From: Clostridiales bacterium
GTDB taxonomy: Bacteria; Bacillota; Clostridia; Lachnospirales; CAG-274
NCBI GenBank assembly: GCA_018371275.1
Contig: JAHALF010000010.1
Coordinates: forward strand, 13,072 to 77,071
DNA: 64,000 nt
Reading direction: 5' to 3'
In this document: piece after piece, positions 26,709 to 36,565 of the stretch
Layout: every line of letters starts with the position of its first letter
Numbering within the stretch: position 1 is the stretch's first letter
The notes under the pieces: generated by a model
Database searches by the model: none
The model's input: the letters and a program-made list of their open reading frames with translations, nothing else
What the model was told of the DNA's origin: nothing
Translations under genes and position numbers: made by a program

Positions 26709-27875
26709 TATATTCTTATTAATGTTTAAATTTTCTCTATAATCTTCACTAGATTTTTGTACTACTTTAGAAAGTATACTTTGATATTCTTTAAATTTAC
26801 CTTGAGCTTTTTTTATTAATGACTGCTCAAATAATACTTGTTCATTATTTGGACATAATGTAGATGCTTTATATATGGCTCCTTCTGCTTTTAAAAGATT
26901 ATAATCTTGTCTGTAATATTTAGCTAATTTAAGCCAGAGTAAATAATTATTTCTATTATAAAAATTGGCTTTTTCTATACATTTTATTGCCATAGGTATA
27001 TTATTAATTTTTTCATATATATCGCCTTTAGCTATTAAAATGTCTACATCATTATCTTCTACAATTTCTAAACATTTTACAGCCTTATCATATGAGTTTA
27101 AACTAACATAACAGCTAGCAATCTTTAATAATATACTATTAGATTTTTCAAATAAATATGATTTAACATATGAGCTTTTTGCCTTATCATAATTTTTTTG
27201 CTTAAAATATAGTTCACCTAAATAATAATATTTATTATATAACATATCATCATCTAAATTATCTATATATTCTTTTGCATAATCAAAATCTTCTTTTTCT
27301 ATTAATAATTCAATAATATTAAACAATATATCCTTATTATTAGGAGATAAATTTATAGCTTTTTTTAAATATCTTAAAGCTAAATCATATCTTTTAAGCC
27401 TTATATAACAAATCCCTATATTATTATATAGTATAGAATTTGAAACATCAAAATCTAAAGCATCTTTATAACTTTCTATAGCCTTTTCAAACATGTTTTC
27501 TTTAAAAAACCTATCGCCTTTTATTTTTTTTCGTTCAACTTGTCCTCTTTTTTCCCAGTTAAAAAGCTCTAAAGATATGTTTTCTATCTCTTCTGAAGAA
27601 TAAAAATTATTAAGTGTTAAAAAATCTATACTTTTTTGATAAAAACTTTGCTGCTTTTTTATTTCAATTAATTTATTAGCTAGTTCAACATTTAGAAGAT
27701 CTTTATATACCCAACTTATAAATCTATCATCAAAAAAATCTGTACTATACTCTTTAAAATTTTTATAAAAAAGATATATAGCTTCTTCTACAGAATAAAT
27801 GTTTATACCATTTGTAAGCCTATATGGAGATATTTTTATATCCTCTGTCATACTAAGCTTTAAACCGATTTCCAT
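26706..27875 (-). CDS. TPR-repeat protein of the Hsp70 operon
   Basis: 389 residues, cytoplasmic. After a helical N-terminal domain (about 1-130), at least five or six TPR units are visible, e.g. AIESYKDALDFDVSNSILYN, LALRYLKKAINLSPNNKDIL and AKSSYVKSYLFEKSNSILLK. TPR arrays often dock onto Hsp70 C-termini or clients, and that fits its place as last gene, 12 bases behind the Hsp70-vWA gene. No enzymatic motif. GAAGGTG ribosome binding site. Confident as TPR; partner is inference. Confidence 0.85.
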   Translation of the reverse strand: MEIGLKLSMTEDIKISPYRLTNGINIYSVEEAIYLFYKNFKEYSTDFFDDRFISWVYKDLLNVELANKLIEIKKQQSFYQKSIDFLTLNNFYSSEEIENISLELFNWEKRGQVERKKIKGDRFFKENMFEKAIESYKDALDFDVSNSILYNNIGICYIRLKRYDLALRYLKKAINLSPNNKDILFNIIELLIEKEDFDYAKEYIDNLDDDMLYNKYYYLGELYFKQKNYDKAKSSYVKSYLFEKSNSILLKIASCYVSLNSYDKAVKCLEIVEDNDVDILIAKGDIYEKINNIPMAIKCIEKANFYNRNNYLLWLKLAKYYRQDYNLLKAEGAIYKASTLCPNNEQVLFEQSLIKKAQGKFKEYQSILSKVVQKSSEDYRENLNINKNI

Positions 27876-27887
27876 ACAAACACCTTC

Positions 27888-29978
27888 TTATAATCTTATT
27901 AATTCAGTTATACTTCTAGCTATATTATCTAATATATCATAAAATTTGTCATTTAAGTCATAATATTTACCATTTGGAATAGTAATTGGATCAAAAGATT
28001 TTAAGCTTTCTTTATCACGTCTTGCAACAACATAAGTTGTAACTTTAGCCTCTTGCAACATTTTACAAATAGCTTCAACACTTTTTCCACTATTAGTAGG
28101 AACGTGTGGTGGTGCATCTGTTATTAATATAAATATACTTTGACTATTAGGCTCTAAAACAGAATTTTGTAAAAGCTGAACACCAGTTTCTAAAGCATCA
28201 AGGGAAGACTCTGGTATATCACCACCATAAGTTCTTGGTATATTTTTTACTTGACGCTTAAATTTTTCCACATCATCTGTAAAGTTATAAACACTAGGTC
28301 TTTCCTTTTCATTTAAATCACCAAAACCTATAAGGCCAAGTTTAAATTTAGTTCCTCTTTCGCTTAATATATTAGAAAACTCAATGGCCCTATCTTTAAC
28401 ACCATTTATATAACTATCCATACTTCCTGTTGTATCTATTAAAAATGTTACATTTACATTTTCTGTGCCTGATGGAGCAATATTTTCTTTTTTAGGTGGT
28501 GCAGAAAATTTTGTTCTATCAAATTCTGTAATTTTTATTTTGCCTGTACTTATATCTTTTAAATAAACTTCAAAAAGATTATTTTCATCAATAGCATAAG
28601 TTATTTCTATTTGAGATGTACCTTTAATACCATCTAATATAGCAGTACCTATATAATTTCTATTTTCTTCATACCCTTGTTCCCATTGATAAACATCAAC
28701 AGAAACTGAACTAGCGCCATTAATGTTAGAAAATTTAGAATCTGAAAACTTACTTGGGATAGGACTTCCCATAGGTATAATAGGTATAAGTCCCCTTTCC
28801 ATTGTATCTATATTTATTATAGCCTCTGTTCCAAAAATTTGTCTTGTTATTTGACCTACTTTAACATTTCTATTAGGTAAATGAATAAGATAATTGTAAA
28901 TAGCAGCACCCATAGCAACACTTTTAGCTGGATCTGTTGCTCTATAAGGTTCTTTCACAAATCCTGCAACCATTCTTTTAACCATAGGTATAAGAGTAGA
29001 ACCACCTACTAATATAACTTTTGATATTTCATCTGGCTCCTTATTTGCTCTTTTTAAAGCTTCTTCTAAAATTTCTCTACTTCTTTCTACATATTTTCTA
29101 ATAAGAGCTTCAAACTCTTCTCTTGTTATATCAATAGATAAATTTTTAGGCACTCCATCACTAATAATAAGTGGATTTATCTTTACAGATGCTTTGCCTG
29201 TTCCTGACAATTTTTTCTTAGTTTGTTCTGCCTCTTGCTTTAATTTTTGCATAACAGTTTTTCTTCCTAAATTATCAAGAGTATCTATATCTATTCCACT
29301 ATCTTCTTTAAATTTTTCTTTCATAAATCTTATAAGCTCTGCATCAAAATCATCGCCACCAAGATTCATATCTCCAACATCTGCAAGTTCTTGAAAAATT
29401 TCTTCACCATTTTCATCTATACTAACTTTTAAAACACAAGCATCAAATGTACCACCACCAAAATCATAAACAAGCAAAGTTTGTGCATATCCCTGTTTAT
29501 AACCATATTCAATAGCAGCTGCTAAAGGTTCTGATAAAAGGTAAACATTTTTAAACCCTGCTAATATTCCTGCCTGTTTTGTAGCAAATATTTGTCTATC
29601 ATTAAAATATGCTGGATGAGTAATAACAACTTCGTCAAAAATTTCACCTGATTGCTCCTCAGCAGATTTTTTTAGCTTTTTTAATATTTCAGCACTAACT
29701 TGTTCTGGTGTCTTTTCTATTTCATTTATAAATATTTTCTCATCTGTACCTATCTTCCTTTTTACAGATATAACTGTACTTTCTGGATATATAATAGACG
29801 CAAGCTTAGCTTCCTCTCCTACTACTATTTCCTCACCTTCTAAAGTTGGATAGTTTACAACAGAAGGTAAAACCTCATCTGTACCATCTATTTTTACTAC
29901 TTCTATACTGTCGTCTTTATCTCTATATATGGTAGCAACAGAATTTGTTGTACCTAAATCTATTCCTAAATATCCCAT
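27888..29978 (-). CDS. Hsp70 family protein fused to a von Willebrand A domain
   Basis: 696 residues. The Hsp70 ATPase domain (about 1-375) has intact motifs: phosphate-1 LGIDLGTTNSVATIY, phosphate-2 LLVYDFGGGTFDACVL and adenosine ISKVILVGGSTLIPMV. A beta-type substrate-binding part follows (about 380-500), but the lid helices are replaced by a vWA domain (about 507-696) with MIDAS-like LIDTTGSMDS, a Thr/Ser-bearing GGDIPESSLDAL loop and ILITDAPPH. vWA domains bind protein partners through a metal. It starts 2 bases after the 544-residue Hsp70 gene. Unusual architecture; function unknown. Confidence 0.9.
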   Translation of the reverse strand: MGYLGIDLGTTNSVATIYRDKDDSIEVVKIDGTDEVLPSVVNYPTLEGEEIVVGEEAKLASIIYPESTVISVKRKIGTDEKIFINEIEKTPEQVSAEILKKLKKSAEEQSGEIFDEVVITHPAYFNDRQIFATKQAGILAGFKNVYLLSEPLAAAIEYGYKQGYAQTLLVYDFGGGTFDACVLKVSIDENGEEIFQELADVGDMNLGGDDFDAELIRFMKEKFKEDSGIDIDTLDNLGRKTVMQKLKQEAEQTKKKLSGTGKASVKINPLIISDGVPKNLSIDITREEFEALIRKYVERSREILEEALKRANKEPDEISKVILVGGSTLIPMVKRMVAGFVKEPYRATDPAKSVAMGAAIYNYLIHLPNRNVKVGQITRQIFGTEAIINIDTMERGLIPIIPMGSPIPSKFSDSKFSNINGASSVSVDVYQWEQGYEENRNYIGTAILDGIKGTSQIEITYAIDENNLFEVYLKDISTGKIKITEFDRTKFSAPPKKENIAPSGTENVNVTFLIDTTGSMDSYINGVKDRAIEFSNILSERGTKFKLGLIGFGDLNEKERPSVYNFTDDVEKFKRQVKNIPRTYGGDIPESSLDALETGVQLLQNSVLEPNSQSIFILITDAPPHVPTNSGKSVEAICKMLQEAKVTTYVVARRDKESLKSFDPITIPNGKYYDLNDKFYDILDNIARSITELIRL

Positions 29979-29980
29979 TT

Positions 29981-31615
29981 TTAGCCCTCCAAAACTGTTT
30001 TGTTAAATCTGCTAGGGTCAAAGCTTTCGCTATATCCAGAAGGTTCATACTCTGTGTTATATCCCATATCTGTAACAGAGCCTTTAACAAGTCCACCTTC
30101 TTCTTCTACTTGCAATGTTATATTAAGTCTTGTTTTACCACTAGGTCTTTCTGGCAAATCTTTTATTAAAACTTCCCCTATAAGTTTACATTTTTCTATA
30201 TTATCCTCTTTATTTATTCTCTCCATAATTTTTAAGCTAAAGCTAGTCATATCTTCTTTCTCTTTACCTGAAAGAGTAAATATTTGATCCTTTTTAGCAA
30301 GAGCATAAGGTGTACCTCTTCTAATCATTGTATAAAAAGATTTTACACCATTATTTTCTATTTCTAAACCTATATCGTGAGGCACTGTAACCTCAAACTC
30401 AATAGACATTTTTTCACTTTCTATATCTGGAGATGATAAAAGTCCCATTTTCATAGCTGCATAATATGTTGCACCTAAAGATATATCTAAAGCCGGACGC
30501 TCTGATGTATAAATTTTACTTTCATTATTAAATATACCTATAAGCATATCTTTAACCCAAGGCATTTGAGAAGATCCTCCTTCTAATAATACCCTATCTA
30601 TATCATCAGCATTTAATGCCCCCGTATAAACCTCTCTTAAAGCTTTTAAAACAAGTTTTCTAGTTTCCTCTATAAAAGGATTTATAATTTCTTCTAAATC
30701 ATCTCTTGTCATTTGCTCTACAAAAGGTGGTATACAAAATGTAAAAGGTATTCTAAATGCTTTTACACCAGAAAGGCGCTCTTTAGACTCTCTAGCACGG
30801 CAGATAAGCTCTACCATATTTTCTGGGCTTAAATCTTCTTTTTTTTGATTAGCCTTTTCTTCTATAAAATCATAACACTTATTTAATATATATTCATCTA
30901 CATTATCTCCACCGTGATAAGCTTTTCCACCTTCACTTATAACTTGTAATTTTATATGATTTTCATCTTTTTCTAAAACATTAAATAATGTTATATCTAA
31001 TGTCCCACCACCAAAGTCAAAAACCATTATTTTTTCGTCTTGACTTAACTGATGTCTAAAATTATATGCAAGAGCAGCTGCCTTAGGTTCTTCTATAAGA
31101 CAAATAAGCTTATCTGATATTCCTGCTATTTCACAAGCTTTCATAGTTGCTTTTTTTGCTGCATCATCAAAATCATAAGGAACAGATACAACAAGACCTG
31201 CTATTTCTGCTTTAGGATTTAAACTTTTACAATGTTCTATAAGTTCTGTTAATATTTTTGCTGATATTTCTTCTGGTAAATAAGACTTACCATCTAGCTC
31301 AACTGTTTCATTAGTTCCCATTTTTCTTTTTATAGAACGTATAGTAGTTTCTGGGTATATTTTCATAGAACGAAAAGCCTCTTCTCCTATAACCCATTCT
31401 CCCTCTCCTTCATCATCCTTTCTATATTGAACAACAGAAGGCATAGGTATTTTACCAAAACCATTACTTATATCTATTGGTTCTGGTTTTTCATTTATCA
31501 TATCCCAGTAACTTATTATAGAGTTAGTAGTCCCAAGATCTATACCTAATATATAATAATCTTCAGACAAACTTTTACTCTCTTCTATCTGCTTTTTATA
31601 TTCTGTCCACTTCAA
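29981..31615 (-). CDS. Hsp70 family protein (544 aa)
   Basis: Starts with TTG, with AGAGGTGAT upstream. After about 22 extra N-terminal residues the ATPase domain begins: ILGIDLGTTNSIISYWD, MRSIKIYP-type region, phosphate-2 IMVFDFGGGTLDITLF, adenosine motif VLLEGGSSQMPWVKDM. All nucleotide motifs look functional. The C-terminal part (about 400-544) is a shortened beta-sandwich substrate domain (PHDIGLEI, LPERPSGKTRLNITLQV) without the full helical lid and EEVD-type tail of DnaK. Third of four Hsp70-like genes in the operon, between the degenerate Hsp70 and the vWA fusion. Confidence 0.9.
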   Translation of the reverse strand: MKWTEYKKQIEESKSLSEDYYILGIDLGTTNSIISYWDMINEKPEPIDISNGFGKIPMPSVVQYRKDDEGEGEWVIGEEAFRSMKIYPETTIRSIKRKMGTNETVELDGKSYLPEEISAKILTELIEHCKSLNPKAEIAGLVVSVPYDFDDAAKKATMKACEIAGISDKLICLIEEPKAAALAYNFRHQLSQDEKIMVFDFGGGTLDITLFNVLEKDENHIKLQVISEGGKAYHGGDNVDEYILNKCYDFIEEKANQKKEDLSPENMVELICRARESKERLSGVKAFRIPFTFCIPPFVEQMTRDDLEEIINPFIEETRKLVLKALREVYTGALNADDIDRVLLEGGSSQMPWVKDMLIGIFNNESKIYTSERPALDISLGATYYAAMKMGLLSSPDIESEKMSIEFEVTVPHDIGLEIENNGVKSFYTMIRRGTPYALAKKDQIFTLSGKEKEDMTSFSLKIMERINKEDNIEKCKLIGEVLIKDLPERPSGKTRLNITLQVEEEGGLVKGSVTDMGYNTEYEPSGYSESFDPSRFNKTVLEG

Positions 31616-31635
31616 TATATATCACCTCTTTTTCT

Positions 31636-33132
31636 TTAGTTTTGTATATTTATAATAAATTGTTGTTTAAAACCAGTTTTAGGATATATTTCTCCAAATC
31701 CAAAGTCTTCTATGTTAAAAATCAGCTCTTTATAATTTTTAAATTCTGCATACATTAAAAATCTTATAGTTTTTATATCTCTATTTACAAACTCATCATA
31801 ATTATTTAAATCTATTTTTATTTTTTCTAACGTTTTAAACTTCTTATTCTCTTCTAAATATACTTCTATATCTATAATTTTATCTTTATTTAGCAGAAAT
31901 ATCTTTTTGTCAAATTTTTGCCATATAAAATTTCCTTTATATACAAAGGGCTCAAATCTTGTTTTGTCAAAATCATTAACAAATATACCTATATTATTTT
32001 TTATTTGTTCTAAATCTTCTATATACATTTTAGTTTTAGGTAATATTCCAATTTCTTGACACGCTATTATACAAGCACCATCTGATATGAACCTTTTTGC
32101 TTTACCTTTAAAGTTTTTTTCTATATTAAATCTAGATTTTATAAACTTGTGTATAAAATCTATTTCTATACCTCCACCTGTTAATATAATATTTTTTATT
32201 TCACTCTCTTTAATATGTATATTATCAAATAAGCTATTAAAAAATATATTTATTTCATTTTCAAAAAAAGATATTATATCAAACAATTCTTGCTTTAATA
32301 TAACTTTTTGAAAAGGTGGATAAAAAAAGTTATAATATAATTTTATATCTGATAAAGTTTGCCTTTGAAAAATAATGTCAAACTGTTGGTACACGAAAGA
32401 ATCTATATTATTTTTTTCATATTCTGTTAAATCTATTTTACCTGTTTCTTCTAAAAATTTTTTAGTTATTAAATTTTTAGTTATATTAAATAATCTTTGT
32501 TGTCCAATATTATCATTAAAAATTGTTTTTAAACACTTTATTTTTCCATCTTCTTCTATTTGATATATAGATGCTCTAATTTGTCTGTTGCTATAATCAA
32601 TAATTAATACTTTATCTCCTATAACATCATTTTCATAAAAATAACTTTTTAAAATACATTCCTTATCATTTGCTATTTTTAATAATAAATGTTCTATACC
32701 TGCTAACTTAAATGCCTCTTTTATATCATCACTACTAGTATAAGATGAAGTTGATAAAACAATACCTTCTATATTAGCGTTAGGGTTAATATTTTTTATA
32801 TTTTCAATTAAAAATAATATAAATTTACTAAGAACTAAAGTCAAACTTATTCTTTTTCCTTTGACAGTATACATTATACCTTTACCAAGGTTTTCTATTA
32901 TATTTTCTATTATAATATCATTACCAAAACCTTTGTTTAATATAGCATACTCTCCAAAAACCCAATCTTCTGTATCTATATTATAAGAAACAACTGTTGG
33001 AACACTAACTTTACCATATCCACCACTAATATCAACAACATCAATACCCATCTGATTAAAATCAAAATAAGATACTGTTGATGTTAAATTTCCTAAATCT
33101 ATGCCTATAATAAAATTATTTTCATTAATCAT
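31636..33132 (-). CDS. Degenerate Hsp70-like protein, probable pseudo-ATPase
   Basis: 498 residues with overall Hsp70 actin-fold order but eroded motifs. Phosphate-1 is IIGIDLGNLTSTVSYFD (TTN replaced by NLT); phosphate-2 is VLIIDYSNRQIRASIY, lacking the DFGGGT core; the adenosine motif ILTGGGIEIDFIHKF is partly kept. N-terminal ISGGYGKVSVPTVVSY resembles its 544-residue neighbour, which suggests duplication and decay of catalysis. The C-terminal 100 residues are beta-rich. It is intact, with a good AGGGG ribosome binding site, so it is maintained; a regulatory or scaffolding role is inference. Confidence 0.8.
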   Translation of the reverse strand: MINENNFIIGIDLGNLTSTVSYFDFNQMGIDVVDISGGYGKVSVPTVVSYNIDTEDWVFGEYAILNKGFGNDIIIENIIENLGKGIMYTVKGKRISLTLVLSKFILFLIENIKNINPNANIEGIVLSTSSYTSSDDIKEAFKLAGIEHLLLKIANDKECILKSYFYENDVIGDKVLIIDYSNRQIRASIYQIEEDGKIKCLKTIFNDNIGQQRLFNITKNLITKKFLEETGKIDLTEYEKNNIDSFVYQQFDIIFQRQTLSDIKLYYNFFYPPFQKVILKQELFDIISFFENEINIFFNSLFDNIHIKESEIKNIILTGGGIEIDFIHKFIKSRFNIEKNFKGKAKRFISDGACIIACQEIGILPKTKMYIEDLEQIKNNIGIFVNDFDKTRFEPFVYKGNFIWQKFDKKIFLLNKDKIIDIEVYLEENKKFKTLEKIKIDLNNYDEFVNRDIKTIRFLMYAEFKNYKELIFNIEDFGFGEIYPKTGFKQQFIINIQN

Positions 33133-33139
33133 AAAACCC

Positions 33140-34837
33140 CTACTTTGCTGCTATAATAGTAGCTCTTTTTATAACACCTTCATCTTTTTTCTTGTATCCA
33201 TAATTTATAACCTTTATTATTTGCCCTTTAATAAACTCTTCATTTTTTTCTGCTAATAAAACCTCATGCTCTTTTGCATTAAACATATCATGAGGATTTG
33301 GCTTTATTATTATAATATTATTATTTATTAAACATTTTTCTATATTATTTCCTACATCATCTATATATTTTGTAAAATCTATTATTTTTTCATCTTTACT
33401 TTCCTTAAGCCTTACAACAGAATAATACATTATTTCTTGAAATGTACTTATTTCAAATAATATAGTATTTTTTATAAAGTCATCTATCTTTTTTATGTAA
33501 GGATTAACTATATTTTCTGCCTTAGATAGCATATCCTTAATATTCAAATATTGTTTTATTTCTTTTATATTAAAATTAGTTTTTAATATGCTATATATTG
33601 TTTCAAAGTCATATTCTATATTATAACTTTTAAGATCTTTCAATGAATTATCCATATTTTTATATAACTCATCTTTATTTAAAAATACTTCTGTCTCCTT
33701 TTCTTTTATATTACAAACTTTAATTATAATACTTTCATTTATACCATCTATAATGTTATACAAATTACTCTTTTTATAAATATCCTTGTTAGTTTCTATA
33801 TAGTTGCTTATCATACTAAACATATCTGTAATTTCTTTTGATAAATTTAATGATTTTTCTATATTATTTTTAACTAATTTTAATTTTTCTTGTTCATTTA
33901 AAATAATATCTTGTTTTAAATTTAATAAATATTGCTCAAATACTTCAAATGCCCTCTGCTTAAACTGTTCTTCTGGGTCCTCAACATTTTCAAATATACA
34001 AAAAATAGTTTCTTCTATTTTCTTATTATCTACATCAAATTTTATATTTATATTAGTATCTATAGATTTAATTTTTGTATTAAGTTCTTCAAAACTTTTG
34101 CACGTCTGTTGGTATGTTTCTATTAAAGGCTTTAACAAAATTTCTATATGATTTTTTTCATTATTATCTTTACACAAATCTTCTAAAGCCTTAATCTGAA
34201 GCTTTATTATAGAAGATAGTATTTCTCTTTCTTCTTCTAAAACATCATTAAAATACTTTATTTTTTTTCTATTTTCTATATCATTTATAGCATTAAAGCA
34301 ATCTATTAAATTCTTCTTATAACTAACTATTATATTATCTATAATATCTTTAATAAAACACTCTTTTATCCTATTAATATTTATATTATTAAAGCTATTA
34401 TTAACTATGCTATCTATATTTTTATAAATATTATCTATATATTTAGCTGTTATTGTTTTCTTTTCTGTATAAATAGGGTTTATATCTATATCTTTATCAT
34501 CGCAAAAGAAACTAACTTGACTTTTAAAAACAGAAGTTATACCTGATAAATTTTTTAATACTTCTTTATTAAATTTAAAGTCTATATTTTCTACTTTATT
34601 TAAAAAAATTATATAGTTATCAATAATAGTCTTATATATATTAAAAATGTCTTCATCAAACAAAGCTAAACTTTCATCATTAGATATGTGATTTATAAAG
34701 CTAGACAAAATAAGCCTTTTTAGCTGTTTGTTATTAGAGCTAAATTTTTCCTTAAGCATTGTTATATATTCTTTTTCAAAATAACTTTGCTCCATAAAAA
34801 TCTTTTCAAGCTCAGTTTCTACGGCAAATTTGCACAT
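33140..34837 (-). CDS. Large helical protein with C-terminal GrpE-like domain
   Basis: 565 residues, about three times GrpE length. Residues 1-450 are mostly long, charged helices without recognised family. The end (about 505-565) resembles the GrpE beta domain: IKPNPHDMFNAKEHEVLLAE, then IIKVINYGYKKKDEGVIKRA and TIIAAK, compare the family pattern FDPxxHEA...VxxvxxxGYxxxxrviRpAxV. GrpE is the nucleotide exchange factor of DnaK, so this could reset the operon's Hsp70s. It lies 32 bases after the 558-residue Hsp70 gene. GGGGGAG ribosome binding site. The N-terminal function is unknown. Confidence 0.75.
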   Translation of the reverse strand: MCKFAVETELEKIFMEQSYFEKEYITMLKEKFSSNNKQLKRLILSSFINHISNDESLALFDEDIFNIYKTIIDNYIIFLNKVENIDFKFNKEVLKNLSGITSVFKSQVSFFCDDKDIDINPIYTEKKTITAKYIDNIYKNIDSIVNNSFNNININRIKECFIKDIIDNIIVSYKKNLIDCFNAINDIENRKKIKYFNDVLEEEREILSSIIKLQIKALEDLCKDNNEKNHIEILLKPLIETYQQTCKSFEELNTKIKSIDTNINIKFDVDNKKIEETIFCIFENVEDPEEQFKQRAFEVFEQYLLNLKQDIILNEQEKLKLVKNNIEKSLNLSKEITDMFSMISNYIETNKDIYKKSNLYNIIDGINESIIIKVCNIKEKETEVFLNKDELYKNMDNSLKDLKSYNIEYDFETIYSILKTNFNIKEIKQYLNIKDMLSKAENIVNPYIKKIDDFIKNTILFEISTFQEIMYYSVVRLKESKDEKIIDFTKYIDDVGNNIEKCLINNNIIIIKPNPHDMFNAKEHEVLLAEKNEEFIKGQIIKVINYGYKKKDEGVIKRATIIAAK

Positions 34838-34869
34838 AAGCTCCCCCCTTCATACAATATTTTACTAGC

Positions 34870-36546
34870 CTAATAAAGCTCATCAACTGATAATTCTGTA
34901 ACAATTCCGTCATCACTCATACTTTTTGCTGTAACTTTAAGCATATTATCAGGGCTTATGCTAAATATTACTTTAACTTTTTCTTGTCCCTTAGGTCCTT
35001 GAGGAATACCTCTTAAAGAAGTTCCAGCTAATCTTTTCATACCTTCATTAGTAACTAAAGTATTCCCTTTTTCATCATCTGGTATAGTGTTTTCATATAC
35101 AACAATAGCCATACTACTAACATTATCAAAATTTGTTATGAGAGGCTCTGATGCTTCTATAACAAGGCTATCTTTTGGTATGTCCATACCTGCTTTTACA
35201 ATTTCCATAAAACGTCTACCTGCTATTTCTAGTCCTATTGGATGAATAGTTTTTTCGTGAACAACAGGACCTTTTACAGTTGGCATCATAATCATATTAC
35301 AATAATGGGCAGCTCCTTGAGATATACTAAGAGCTGGACTTATTTTAGATTTAAAAGGTTCTTTATTAAATTTTTCTTTTATTTTTTCACTTACAATAGG
35401 CATAGATGAACTACCACCTACTAAAAATATTTCATCTATTTCTTCAGCACTTATTTTAGCTTTTTCTAAAGACTTATCAACACACAATATAGTTTCATTT
35501 ATCATATCTATAACAGATTTACCTTCAAATTTTTTGAATATATCATCACTATCATTAAGTTTGTTTACCCTTTTATGGTTTAAAAAATCATCTTTTGTTA
35601 TTTCCATATTAATATTAACAATTTTAGGCTCTTGTATAAATGGAGCTAAAACTATTTTTGTAGATTTTGCTTGAGAAAGCCTTTCTTTAGCTTGATTTGC
35701 CATTTGAGCTAAACGTACTAATGCAACCTTTTTTTGCCTTTTAGATACACCATCATCTACATTTTCATCAAATAAATCTATTTGGTTATCTGTAAGTTTT
35801 TTAAATTCTTCATAAATCATATCTATTAATATTTTATCAACGTCATTTCCACCTAAATTATTGTCTCCATAAGTACTTAAAATAGATATATTAGGTTCTT
35901 CATTTTCATCTAATTTTATTTCTAATATACAAGCATCAAATGTACCACCACCAAAGTCATACACTAATACTTTCTTATCTTTTCTTTCATTAACAGCATA
36001 ACTTATAGCTGCAGCTGCTGGCTCTAATCTTAAATATATGCTATCTTCATCAAATCCTGCTAATACAGCTGCTTGTTTTGTCATTTTCTTTTGCTTATCT
36101 GTAGAGTTTGCTGGAACTGTTATTACACAACCTGAAAATTCACCAGATATATTAAGCTTTTCTCTAGCATACTCATCTGCCATTCTTTTAAGATAACCCA
36201 TTATCTCTCCAGCTATTTGTTCTGGACTAAAGCTAAACTCTTTTTCATCTACATTTATTGTAATATTTTCATCTGTTCCTAAAAATCTTTTTATTGATAA
36301 AATTGTGCTTTGAGGATATATCATAGCAGCCTCTTTAGCTTGCACACCAAATATTTTAGATAATTTATTTTCATCTTCTATATCTGTTTCAAACTGTATA
36401 GCCGTTGGGAAAATGTTACTCCCATCAATAGGTATTGTCTGAACATCCCCATTTTTAAAATCAAATATACTAACAACAGAATTTGTTGTACCAAAATCTA
36501 TACCTAAAAATAATCCTCTTTCTAAATCAAGTCCTAATGTTGCCAT
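34870..36546 (-). CDS. Hsp70 family protein (558 aa)
   Basis: Closest of the four to a regular DnaK, yet short. ATPase domain: LFLGIDFGTTNSVVSIFD, KVLVYDFGGGTFDACIL, IDEIFLVGGSSSMPIV, all intact. An insertion or variant region around residues 235-270 carries NVDDGVSKRQKKVALVRL. Substrate domain (about 415-558) retains PIGLEIAG, SLRGIPQGPKGQEKVKVIF and NMLKVTAKS; the helical lid is missing. GGAGG ribosome binding site. It is not the housekeeping dnaK: no hrcA, grpE or dnaJ next to it and no CIRCE. Probably the catalytic core of the operon's chaperone set. Confidence 0.92.
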   Translation of the reverse strand: MATLGLDLERGLFLGIDFGTTNSVVSIFDFKNGDVQTIPIDGSNIFPTAIQFETDIEDENKLSKIFGVQAKEAAMIYPQSTILSIKRFLGTDENITINVDEKEFSFSPEQIAGEIMGYLKRMADEYAREKLNISGEFSGCVITVPANSTDKQKKMTKQAAVLAGFDEDSIYLRLEPAAAAISYAVNERKDKKVLVYDFGGGTFDACILEIKLDENEEPNISILSTYGDNNLGGNDVDKILIDMIYEEFKKLTDNQIDLFDENVDDGVSKRQKKVALVRLAQMANQAKERLSQAKSTKIVLAPFIQEPKIVNINMEITKDDFLNHKRVNKLNDSDDIFKKFEGKSVIDMINETILCVDKSLEKAKISAEEIDEIFLVGGSSSMPIVSEKIKEKFNKEPFKSKISPALSISQGAAHYCNMIMMPTVKGPVVHEKTIHPIGLEIAGRRFMEIVKAGMDIPKDSLVIEASEPLITNFDNVSSMAIVVYENTIPDDEKGNTLVTNEGMKRLAGTSLRGIPQGPKGQEKVKVIFSISPDNMLKVTAKSMSDDGIVTELSVDELY

Positions 36547-36565
36547 ATTATTTCCTCCTTAGTTT

